A stretch of DNA of 8,786 nt from positions 1-8,786 of the forward strand of contig JAILDS010000135.1 of NCBI GenBank assembly GCA_024689165.1, written 5' to 3'. The position numbers and the translations under genes are program-made. Shown here one piece after another: positions 1 through 4,939 of this stretch; positions within the stretch are counted from its first letter, which is position 1, and every line of letters starts with the position of its first letter. The notes under the pieces are model-generated. The model made no database searches. It was not told the DNA's origin and worked only from the letters and a program-made list of their open reading frames with translations. This DNA is from Clostridia bacterium. GTDB lineage: Bacteria; Bacillota; Clostridia; Oscillospirales; Acutalibacteraceae.

Positions 1-149
1 CCTTCGTCGCGATGGACCCCGCGCCGGCGAGGCACTACCACACGCGGCTCGACACCGCCGACAACATCGTCCCCGAAACGAACGGTCATGGCCAGAAAAT
101 AGCGCTCAACGCCCTCTGTGATTTCGACGCGAACGGGCTGGACGCGTAA
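1..149 (+). CDS. M28-family zinc peptidase, C-terminal fragment (5' end outside window)
   Basis: Only the last 48 codons are present, read from base 3 to the TAA at 147-149. The fragment contains HYHTRLDTADNI at residues 3-14 counted from the alanine/arginine stretch, that is, a His-Thr-x-x-Asp-Thr-x-Asp-x-Ile pattern. In M28 aminopeptidases a motif of this form near the C-terminus carries the last zinc-ligand histidine (the HTTQDT segment of the Vibrio/Aeromonas leucine aminopeptidase type). It is followed by a short amphipathic helix-like tail (GQKIALNALCDF), as expected at the end of that fold. An aminopeptidase or glutaminyl-cyclase-like hydrolase is therefore likely. The substrate, signal peptide and remaining ligands cannot be judged. 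A strong intrinsic terminator starts 19 bp after the stop, so this gene ends its transcription unit. Family assignment rests on one motif. Confidence 0.65.
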   Translation, partial: FVAMDPAPARHYHTRLDTADNIVPETNGHGQKIALNALCDFDANGLDA

Positions 150-167
150 AGACTTAGTATATAAACC

Positions 168-200
168 CAGGGCGGCCTCTCGGCAGCCCTGTGTTTTTTT
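168..200 (+). terminator. Intrinsic terminator of the M28 peptidase gene
   Basis: The stem CAGGGC (168-173) pairs with GCCCTG (186-191). After one G/A mismatch the stem continues as GCC (175-177) with GGC (182-184) around a TCTC loop, and seven T follow at 194-200. It lies 19 bp after the stop codon, in the sense direction of the upstream gene. Confidence 0.85.
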
Positions 201-305
201 AAGGATGAAGGATGAAGGATGAAGGATGAAGTGGGGGAATAGGGGTTAGGGAGTAGGGAATAGTAGTTAGGAATTAGGAATTAAGTATTCAGAATTCAGA
301 ATCAG
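201..305. repeat. Degenerate heptanucleotide tandem repeat, left block (15 units in one phase)
   Basis: From the base after the terminator T-tract, the sequence can be cut into 15 consecutive 7-mers without any phase break: AAGGATG four times, then AAGTGGG, GGAATAG, GGGTTAG, GGAGTAG, GGAATAG, TAGTTAG, GAATTAG, GAATTAA, GTATTCA, GAATTCA, GAATCAG. The unit drifts gradually along the array while the 7-nt period is kept. This recalls the short tandemly repeated repetitive (STRR) heptamers described in filamentous cyanobacteria, but the units differ and no relation is claimed. Confidence 0.85.
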
Positions 306-321
306 ACGACATGGTTTTTGC

Positions 322-384
322 CCTACTGCCTATTGCCTAAACCCTATTGCCTACTGCCTAACCCCTGCTGCCTGTCCCCTGTGG
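322..384. repeat. Degenerate heptanucleotide tandem repeat, right block (9 units, inverted relative to the left block)
   Basis: Nine consecutive 7-mers share the start CCT: CCTACTG, CCTATTG, CCTAAAC, CCTATTG, CCTACTG, CCTAACC, CCTGCTG, CCTGTCC, CCTGTGG. On the other strand they read as variants of TAGGCAN, the same family as the TAGGGAA-like units in the left block. The two blocks are therefore a degenerate inverted repeat separated by only 16 bp (306-321), able to fold into a long imperfect cruciform or hairpin. Confidence 0.8.
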
Positions 385-427
385 CAGCGCGGAAGGGAAC
401 AGCACGCGTTGCGTACCGACGCCGTAG

Positions 428-448
428 GGGCGACCCGCGTGGTCGCCC
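428..448. repeat. Perfect short hairpin (8-bp stem)
   Basis: GGGCGACC (428-435) is the exact reverse complement of GGTCGCCC (441-448), with a 5-nt loop. The surrounding GTAGGGGCGACC...GGTCGCCCG form resembles an intergenic hairpin I associate with Clostridia genomes (from memory, not searched). There is no T-tract, so it is not a conventional terminator. Confidence 0.75.
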
Positions 449-452
449 GATA

Positions 453-477
453 TTCCGCGGAGGTACCCTCCGCGGAA
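453..477. repeat. Perfect short hairpin (11-bp stem, 3-nt loop)
   Basis: TTCCGCGGAGG (453-463) and CCTCCGCGGAA (467-477) are exact reverse complements around TAC. It is one of the most stable palindromes in the window and starts only 5 bp after the preceding hairpin. No T-tract is present on either side. Confidence 0.85.
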
Positions 478-535
478 CAAGCCGCCGGCATGGTAAACGC
501 CGCATTTTTAATTATGCGTTTTCGCGATCGGTAGC

Positions 536-571
536 GCGGCACCTCAGTGCCGCTCCGACGCGCAGCGTCGG
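536..571. repeat. Two adjacent perfect 7-bp hairpins
   Basis: GCGGCAC (536-542) pairs with GTGCCGC (547-553) over a CTCA loop. One base later, CCGACGC (555-561) pairs with GCGTCGG (565-571) over a GCA loop. A weaker inverted pair, CGCAT (501-505) and ATGCG (514-518), lies just upstream. The back-to-back arrangement resembles modular palindromic intergenic elements such as REP/BIME units in layout, not in sequence. Confidence 0.75.
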
Positions 572-593
572 TTTAAAATGCCGCGCGCAGCGC

Positions 594-615
594 CCTCACT
601 TCATACTTCATCCTT
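594..615. repeat. Inverted copy of the AAGGATG heptamer block
   Basis: Read on the minus strand, these 22 bases match positions 215-236 of the left heptamer block at 20 of 22 positions (both begin AAGGATGAAG and end in GAAGTG plus G-rich bases). The segment from about 201 to 617 is thus bounded by inverted copies of the same heptad sequence. Confidence 0.75.
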
Positions 616-618
616 GGA

Positions 619-721
619 ACAACTCCCTCAGTCGCTCCGCGACAGCTCCCTCGGAGAGGGAGCCTTTAAAGCCTCCCTCCCTGAGGGAGGTGGTGCGCGC
701 AAGCGCGACGGAGGGAGTTGT
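619..721. repeat. MITE-like palindromic element with 11-bp terminal inverted repeats
   Basis: The ends ACAACTCCCTC (619-629) and GAGGGAGTTGT (711-721) are perfect reverse complements. Inside, four hairpins follow each other: GTCGC/GCGAC (631-635/639-643), GCTCCCTC/GAGGGAGC (645-652/656-663), CCTCCCTC/GAGGGAGG (672-679/683-690) and CGCGC/GCGCG (696-700/703-707). At 103 bp, non-coding and with terminal inverted repeats, it has the build of a miniature inverted-repeat element. I recall similar CTCCCTC...GAGGGAG elements dispersed in Oscillospiraceae genomes. No clear target-site duplication is visible, so mobility is inferred, not shown. Confidence 0.75.
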
Positions 722-753
722 GCCTGCGGCGCGGCATTTTCCGCGTATGTATT

Positions 754-1902
754 TTACAAAAACTCCCAGCCGGACAGGAGCAGGCCGGGAATGACGACGA
801 TGATGAAGAACGCCCAGGAGATAAGCGTGAAGGTCTTTACGAATTTCCCGCCCTGCCCGGGGTATTCCCGGACGTAGATGCGGTAGTTTATCACGGAGGC
901 GAGCGAGCCGATGAGCGAGACGAGCCCCGCCGTGTCCGCGCCGTATATCAGCCCGGCGAAGTTTTTGGTGAACGGGTACAGCACTATCGTCGCCGGGACG
1001 TTCGAGATTAGCTGGCTCAGCCCGATCGCCCACCAGTACTCGTTCCCCGCGACGCTTTTTCCGAGGAAGCCGGCAATTTTCGGGTTGCCCGCCACGGACG
1101 AGGAAAAAACGAAGAAGCACAAAAACGTCAGCAGCAGTACGTAATCGACCCGCAGCAGCACCTTCGCGTCCGTCACGGCGACCGCGATGATGACGACGGC
1201 GAGAGCCGCGTACCAGAATTGCGTTCTTGTGACTATCACCGTGAGGACGACGGCGAACAGGGCGATATAGACCCATCTGCGGGCGTTTTTTTCACCGGTG
1301 ACCGAGAAGGGGCGTTTTTTCGGTTCGGCAGCCTCTTTCGGGTTTTTGCGGTAGAGGACGAAGATGAATATCGTCAGCAGGACGGCGGAGGACGCGCACA
1401 GCGGCAGCATGTGCAGCATGAAGCGCCAGACGCTGACCCCCGATTTCCCGTACAGGAACAGGTTCTGGGGGCTTCCGAAGGGCATGAGCAGGGAGCCGCG
1501 TATCGCCGCGATGTTCTGCATGGACACTACCGGGAGGATGTATTTCTCCTTCCCGGCGGAACGGAACAGCGTTATCGTCAGCGGCGCGAAGATAAGCAGC
1601 GACACGTCGTTGGTGACGAACATCGACGAGAAAAACACGCAGAAGACCAGAAAAAGCGACAGCCCCGCCATGCTTTTGAACTTCGACGCGAGGGACGCGA
1701 GCGGCGCGAGGACGTTCTCCTTCTTGAAGCCCTCGAGCACGCAGAGCATCATCATCAGCGTGCCGAGGGTGCGCCAGTCGATCTGCGCGAGGGTAGCCTT
1801 CGACGGGGGCGTCATAACAAGCCCGGCGATCGCAGCGGCGACCGACAGGGTCAGCATGGGTTCCTTCTTTATCACGGCGAACAGCCGCGCCTTGCCCTTC
1901 AA
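754..1902 (-). CDS. SLC13/ArsB-type anion permease (citrate-transporter superfamily)
   Basis: This 382-residue integral membrane protein has about ten hydrophobic segments. Two signatures mark the ion-transporter/ArsB-NhaD superfamily (PF03600 type). In the N-terminal half, TNDV at 97-100 is followed by SLLIFAPL, and GSPQNL stands at 143-148. The C-terminal half has the matching SNVPA hairpin motif at 300-304. These paired re-entrant hairpins form the substrate/sodium site in SLC13-like carriers. The family moves carboxylates, sulfate or other oxyanions; the substrate cannot be read from sequence. The length is near the short end for the family but both halves are complete. The chosen start is TTG at 1902, because the KKEP stretch before the first helix is usual in relatives. 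The SD there is poor. An ATG at 1857 (residue 16) preceded by AAGGA is the alternative. It is the last gene of the minus-strand unit, 43 bp after the GPH symporter stop. Confidence 0.82.
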   Translation of the reverse strand: MKGKARLFAVIKKEPMLTLSVAAAIAGLVMTPPSKATLAQIDWRTLGTLMMMLCVLEGFKKENVLAPLASLASKFKSMAGLSLFLVFCVFFSSMFVTNDVSLLIFAPLTITLFRSAGKEKYILPVVSMQNIAAIRGSLLMPFGSPQNLFLYGKSGVSVWRFMLHMLPLCASSAVLLTIFIFVLYRKNPKEAAEPKKRPFSVTGEKNARRWVYIALFAVVLTVIVTRTQFWYAALAVVIIAVAVTDAKVLLRVDYVLLLTFLCFFVFSSSVAGNPKIAGFLGKSVAGNEYWWAIGLSQLISNVPATIVLYPFTKNFAGLIYGADTAGLVSLIGSLASVINYRIYVREYPGQGGKFVKTFTLISWAFFIIVVIPGLLLSGWEFL

Positions 1903-1945
1903 AGCCGGGTTTTATTCGTTACGGTGCCGGGTCGGCGCAGGTCCC

Positions 1946-3466
1946 TCAGCAGGGCGTTTGTGCACTGTCGGCAGGTCCTTCCGCCGGCGCCTGGGCTTTG
2001 CGCCGTTCGGCGATCTCCGCCATCATCCTGCGGTGGGACTCGCCTGTGATGTTGTAGAAGTACATCGGCACCATCATGAGAAGGTAGCCGACGGCGGGGA
2101 TGAGTGTGGTCATAATGAACAGCGCGAGGTTCGTGCCGCGGTTCTGCGCCAGCGAGCCCTCGGTGTGCTGCTTGTAGCCGGTCAGCCCGAGCGCCCACAG
2201 GCCTATGGATGAGGAGAAGGTGTTCTCTATCTTGCCCGTGAAGCTCATGATCGACAGCATTATGCCCTCGACGCGTGTGCCGGTCTTCCACTCGACGTAG
2301 TCGACCGTCTCCGCCTCCATCTCCTTCTGGATGAGGTTCTTGAACTCCATCGGGACGGAGGTCAGGCCGGTGAACAGCACCGTGAGGATCCCGGTGAAGA
2401 GGGATACGCTCTGCCCGTCGGGCTTCATCATGAGCCCCGGATAGGTTGCCGCGGCGAATATGCCGTGCAGGGCGGCGGCAACTGCGCAGCAGGCGAAGTA
2501 GAATTTCCGGTTGTCCGATTTCTCGCCGAGCTTTTCGACGATCTTCGGCACGATCAGCCCCGCCAGCAGGAAGCCCGGGAACTTGACCACGTCGATGAAC
2601 ACGTTGTAGCGGCGGTCGAACATCAGGTCGGAGATGAAGTAGAACGAGACCTGCTCGGGTATCTTGCACATCACGAACATGATATTGCCCAAAAACAGCA
2701 TCAGCAGCGGCAGGTTCTTGAACAGCAGGCTGAAGCATTCCGCGACGCTCGGCGCTTCGGACTTGTGCACTGCCCTTTCCTTTGTGTTCGCGTAGGTGAA
2801 GCGGGTCAGGATGATGATCCCGACGGCGGAGATGGTCGCGCTGGTAAGGTACGCCTGAGGCGTGTGGTCCTTGAAGTAGGGCAGCAGCGCCGCGCCGGCG
2901 ACGAACACCTGAGGTATCGCGCCGATTATCGAGCGCACGATGGAGCTGACGCCGAAAAGCTTCGTCCGTTCGATGCCCGACGTGGTTATGGAGAACGCGA
3001 GCGCCCCCATGGGGATGTCGAAGGCCGTGTAGGTGACGTCGAGCATGACGAACAGGAAAGTCGTGTAAATGATGTTGACGATCGGCGGCGCGTCAGCGGA
3101 GCCGATGAAGAACAGCACCATGACGATGGACACGAATATCGGCGCCCATTTGATATACGGGCGCGTCTGTCCGTTCTTTGTGCGCGTTCTGTCTACGATA
3201 ACGCCCATTATTGGGTCGTTTATCGCGTCGAATATCCCGCAGAACAGCCTGATGCGCGAGGCGACGCTCATCGGGTTTTCAAGCTTTACGAGAAGCACGT
3301 CAGTCAGGAACTTGTTGACGTATTTCGAGCTGGTCATGGACGTGTTCATGCCCTGCGCGCCGCGCCCGGCGGCGTAGGACAGGGTCTCGCGCCAGGACAG
3401 GTGCGTCTGTTCACCGACGTCGGTCTTGACTATCTTAGAGTCTAAAAAATCCTTGATCCTTGACAT
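1946..3466 (-). CDS. GPH-family (MelB-like) sugar:cation symporter
   Basis: This 506-residue protein of about 12 membrane segments belongs to the glycoside-pentoside-hexuronide:cation symporter family of the MFS. The diagnostic segment is at 80-107: DAINDPIMG, then VDRTRTKNG and TRPYIKW. Asp80 and Asp84 sit where MelB has its cation-site Asp55 and Asp59. The second-half signature DYVEWKTG is at 389-396. The C-terminal tail (about 480-506) is hydrophilic and Ala/Pro-rich. Such carriers import di- or oligosaccharides, glycosides or uronides with Na+ or H+. Its position 37 bp downstream of the GH43-like gene suggests it takes up the sugar that the propeller protein binds or releases. The start is ATG 3466, with GAGGGAG five bases upstream. 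The exact substrate is unknown. Confidence 0.9.
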   Translation of the reverse strand: MSRIKDFLDSKIVKTDVGEQTHLSWRETLSYAAGRGAQGMNTSMTSSKYVNKFLTDVLLVKLENPMSVASRIRLFCGIFDAINDPIMGVIVDRTRTKNGQTRPYIKWAPIFVSIVMVLFFIGSADAPPIVNIIYTTFLFVMLDVTYTAFDIPMGALAFSITTSGIERTKLFGVSSIVRSIIGAIPQVFVAGAALLPYFKDHTPQAYLTSATISAVGIIILTRFTYANTKERAVHKSEAPSVAECFSLLFKNLPLLMLFLGNIMFVMCKIPEQVSFYFISDLMFDRRYNVFIDVVKFPGFLLAGLIVPKIVEKLGEKSDNRKFYFACCAVAAALHGIFAAATYPGLMMKPDGQSVSLFTGILTVLFTGLTSVPMEFKNLIQKEMEAETVDYVEWKTGTRVEGIMLSIMSFTGKIENTFSSSIGLWALGLTGYKQHTEGSLAQNRGTNLALFIMTTLIPAVGYLLMMVPMYFYNITGESHRRMMAEIAERRKAQAPAEGPADSAQTPC

Positions 3467-3471
3467 CCGGA

Positions 3472-3478
3472 CTCCCTC
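3472..3478 (-). promoter_or_regulatory. Ribosome binding site of the GPH symporter
   Basis: On the minus strand GAGGGAG stands five bases before ATG 3466, a near-ideal Shine-Dalgarno that fixes the start. No promoter is visible in the 37-bp gap, which favours co-transcription with the upstream propeller gene. Confidence 0.75.
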
Positions 3479-3503
3479 TTACCGATTCTTTTGCGCGGAA
3501 AGC

Positions 3504-4877
3504 TCAGCCGGGCACGTTTACCCTGAACACGCCGTTGTAGCCGCGCCAGCTTATGAAGACGTTGGTCGAGCCCGCGCCGACGGCGGTGACCCTTGTACCG
3601 TCGACGCTGATCACCGACTCGTCGTAGCCGTAGAACTCCGCGCCGGACAGGATCTCGAAGCAGTCGCGGTCCGTGTCGAAGGCGATGACTCTTATTTTTT
3701 CGCTGTCGGTCACGTCATAGACCCTGCGCTCCGCCTTTATCATGAGTATCTCGGGGACGAGGCTCTTCAAGCGGCTCGAGGTCTTTATCTCGACGTTTTC
3801 TTCGGCCGAGTCGTCAAGCTCCGCCGTTTCGGAAAGGCTGAGCTTGACCTCCTGCAGCCTTGTCGACCAGTTGCCCCAGTTGCTGCCGTAGGCGTAGGAC
3901 AGGTAGACCTTGTCGCCCGCGCCGATATGGCCGTCGGCTCTGCCGGAGATGCCGCAGTTGTGGAGCTTTTTCGCGGTGTTGGCCTTTATGAATCCCGCCG
4001 GGCGGAAGCTCAGGCCGTCGAAGGATTCCCAGACGGAAACGCGGCTGTCGTCGGAAAAGCGCTTTTCGGTGAACACCGCGACGAAGCGGCCGTACTCGTC
4101 GACGTATTTCACGTCCGCGGAGTCGCCGCCGTCCTTGGCGGGTATGCACTCGCCCTTCAGCTCTATCGTCGCGGGCCAGTTCTCGTCCGTCGCGTCGGCG
4201 ACGGCAACGCGCGTGGTCGCGGCGGCTTCGCACCATGAATAGTATATATACAGCGTGTCGCCGAGGCGGACGAAAGAGGGCTCGCCCACTCCGAAGGCCT
4301 CGGGATCGCCGTCGTACTCTATGATCGGGACAGGGTCGACGCCCCAGCCTTCGCCGTTCCATTTTTCGGTAAAGGGGCCGGCGGGGTTTTTGCTCCTGCC
4401 GACGCACACGACGTTGTTCACGCCGCGGTAATCGAGGGTCGTCGTGTAGCCTATGTAATAGTACTCGCCGAGCTTTATGACGCCGGGGTCGCAGGCCCAG
4501 TGCTCGTCATAGCCCGCCGGTGAGGGCTCGAGCGCGGTGACCTCCTTCGTGCGGGACTTCCCGCCGTCGTACAGGCGTTTGTAGTCGACTATATCGACCA
4601 CGTCGCCGGGCCCGTCGGAGGCGCTCCAGACGTCGAGGCTGCCGTCGGCGTTGAGTATCATCGACGGGCCGTACCTGTAACCGCCGTGAGCCCTGGACGG
4701 CTGCCAGGTGTCGAGCCCGGTGTCGACGGCTTTTATCTGAATATAACAGTTTTCATCGCCGGGCTCCGGGTCGGGTGACAGCCCGAACTCCGCGCCGGGC
4801 CCCGTCTGAGGGAAGCGCACATTGAAAATGAACAGCAAGACCATGACGGCTTTGATCGCAAGAACTATCTTTTCCAT
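3504..4877 (-). CDS. GH43-like five-bladed beta-propeller protein with C-terminal BIG2-like domain, exported or membrane-anchored
   Basis: 457 residues from ATG 4877. Residues 5-18 form one hydrophobic segment (IVLAIKAVMVLLFIF) without a lipobox or obvious AxA site, so a signal anchor is as likely as a cleaved peptide. Residues about 45-350 have the blade pattern of clan GH-F/GH43-like propellers: YGPSMI (69-74), HWACDPGVIKLGEYYYIGYT (126-145), GEPSFVRLGDTLYIYYS (198-214), and late GDKVYLSYA (321-329). Asp130 in CDPG and Glu199 in GEP are candidate catalytic or ligand-site acids by analogy; a third acid is not assigned. Residues about 365-455 look like a bacterial Ig-like (BIG2) domain (SVISVDG, then TAVGAGSTNVFISW). 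A glycosidase acting on arabinose- or xylose-containing glycans, or a non-catalytic glycan binder, fits best. The adjacent GPH symporter supports a carbohydrate role. A GTG at 4886 in frame adds three residues, but GGTGAT just before ATG 4877 favours the ATG. Confidence 0.72.
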   Translation of the reverse strand: MEKIVLAIKAVMVLLFIFNVRFPQTGPGAEFGLSPDPEPGDENCYIQIKAVDTGLDTWQPSRAHGGYRYGPSMILNADGSLDVWSASDGPGDVVDIVDYKRLYDGGKSRTKEVTALEPSPAGYDEHWACDPGVIKLGEYYYIGYTTTLDYRGVNNVVCVGRSKNPAGPFTEKWNGEGWGVDPVPIIEYDGDPEAFGVGEPSFVRLGDTLYIYYSWCEAAATTRVAVADATDENWPATIELKGECIPAKDGGDSADVKYVDEYGRFVAVFTEKRFSDDSRVSVWESFDGLSFRPAGFIKANTAKKLHNCGISGRADGHIGAGDKVYLSYAYGSNWGNWSTRLQEVKLSLSETAELDDSAEENVEIKTSSRLKSLVPEILMIKAERRVYDVTDSEKIRVIAFDTDRDCFEILSGAEFYGYDESVISVDGTRVTAVGAGSTNVFISWRGYNGVFRVNVPG

Positions 4878-4881
4878 AAAA

Positions 4882-4887
4882 ATCACC
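4882..4887 (-). promoter_or_regulatory. Ribosome binding site of the propeller gene
   Basis: GGTGAT on the minus strand, four T before ATG 4877, matches the 3' part of the canonical AAGGAGGTGAT Shine-Dalgarno. Its first base is also the last base of the hairpin stem at 4887-4912, so folding and ribosome access may compete. Confidence 0.5.
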
Positions 4888-4920
4888 CGGCTCCATTTTA
4901 TAATGGAGCCGGTTTTTTTT
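4887..4920. terminator. Terminator-type hairpin between topoisomerase and propeller genes
   Basis: The 11-bp perfect stem CCGGCTCCATT (4887-4897) / AATGGAGCCGG (4902-4912) has a TTAT loop. On the plus strand eight T follow (4913-4920), an excellent terminator for antisense transcripts. On the minus strand, the direction of both neighbouring genes, it is preceded by A8 and followed by GTGATTTTT, a weaker U-tract. It may end topoisomerase transcription partly or act in both directions. It lies 20 bp after the topoisomerase stop. Confidence 0.7.
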
Positions 4921-4923
4921 CAA
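4895..4923 (-). promoter_or_regulatory. Candidate sigma-A promoter of the propeller/symporter/permease unit
   Basis: On the minus strand TTGAAA (4923-4918) is followed after exactly 17 bases by TAAAAT (4900-4895); each box is 5 of 6 to consensus. Initiation would fall near 4888, leaving a leader of only about 11 nt that begins at the Shine-Dalgarno. The -10 box lies in the loop and 5' stem of the terminator hairpin as transcribed. The A8 run makes a chance -35 match easier, hence moderate confidence. Confidence 0.4.
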
Positions 4924-4939
4924 CAGGTTTTTTTCGGAG

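Larger units (their letters stand above)
575..740. repeat. Outer 12-bp inverted repeat bracketing the MITE-like element
   Basis: AAAATGCCGCGC at 575-586 is the exact reverse complement of GCGCGGCATTTT at 729-740. Similarity extends a few bases inward if one base is gapped. The pair lies 32 bp and 7 bp outside the 619-721 element, giving a nested palindrome of 166 bp. The right copy also takes part in a small local stem (730-734 with 741-745) directly after the permease stop codon. Confidence 0.7.
150..753. other. Repeat-rich intergenic region without a credible gene
   Basis: About 600 bp separate the M28 stop from the stop of the permease on the opposite strand. Open frames cross this region, but their translations are low-complexity or palindrome-derived (Pro/Leu/Cys-rich heptad translations, Arg-rich stretches), have no SD sites and match no family I know. 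The stretch is instead filled by a terminator, two heptamer blocks, hairpins and a MITE-like element, listed separately. No clear intrinsic terminator for the convergent minus-strand permease gene is visible here: the palindromes have no U-tract on that strand. Confidence 0.8.

Noticed and set aside
201..384. CRISPR array
   Set aside because: The units are 7 nt, contiguous and degenerate; there are no 20-50 nt repeats with unique spacers and no cas genes.
730..745. Intrinsic terminator for the permease gene (CGCGG/CCGCG stem)
   Set aside because: Only a 5-bp stem, and no U-tract on the minus strand; it may be part of the larger inverted repeat instead.
318..794. 158-codon plus-strand frame across the repeat region
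   Set aside because: Its product is a translation of the CCTAYTG heptads and palindromes (repeated Leu-Pro-Tyr-Cys), without SD, and it runs into the antisense of the permease.
608..1276. 222-codon minus-strand frame over the MITE-like element and permease
   Set aside because: It is a frame shadow of the permease: Arg/Gly-rich, with no membrane segments or SD, and it ends in the palindromic repeats.
1903..1945. Regulatory element in the gap before the permease
   Set aside because: Only a direct repeat ACCCGGC is visible; no inverted stem, promoter or terminator can be supported.
2465..3445. 326-codon plus-strand frame opposite the GPH symporter (also 1219-2049 and 1364-2212 near the permease)
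   Set aside because: GC-biased codons leave the antisense frames open. The products are His/Arg/Asp-rich without known motifs, and the sense genes have clear families and RBSs.
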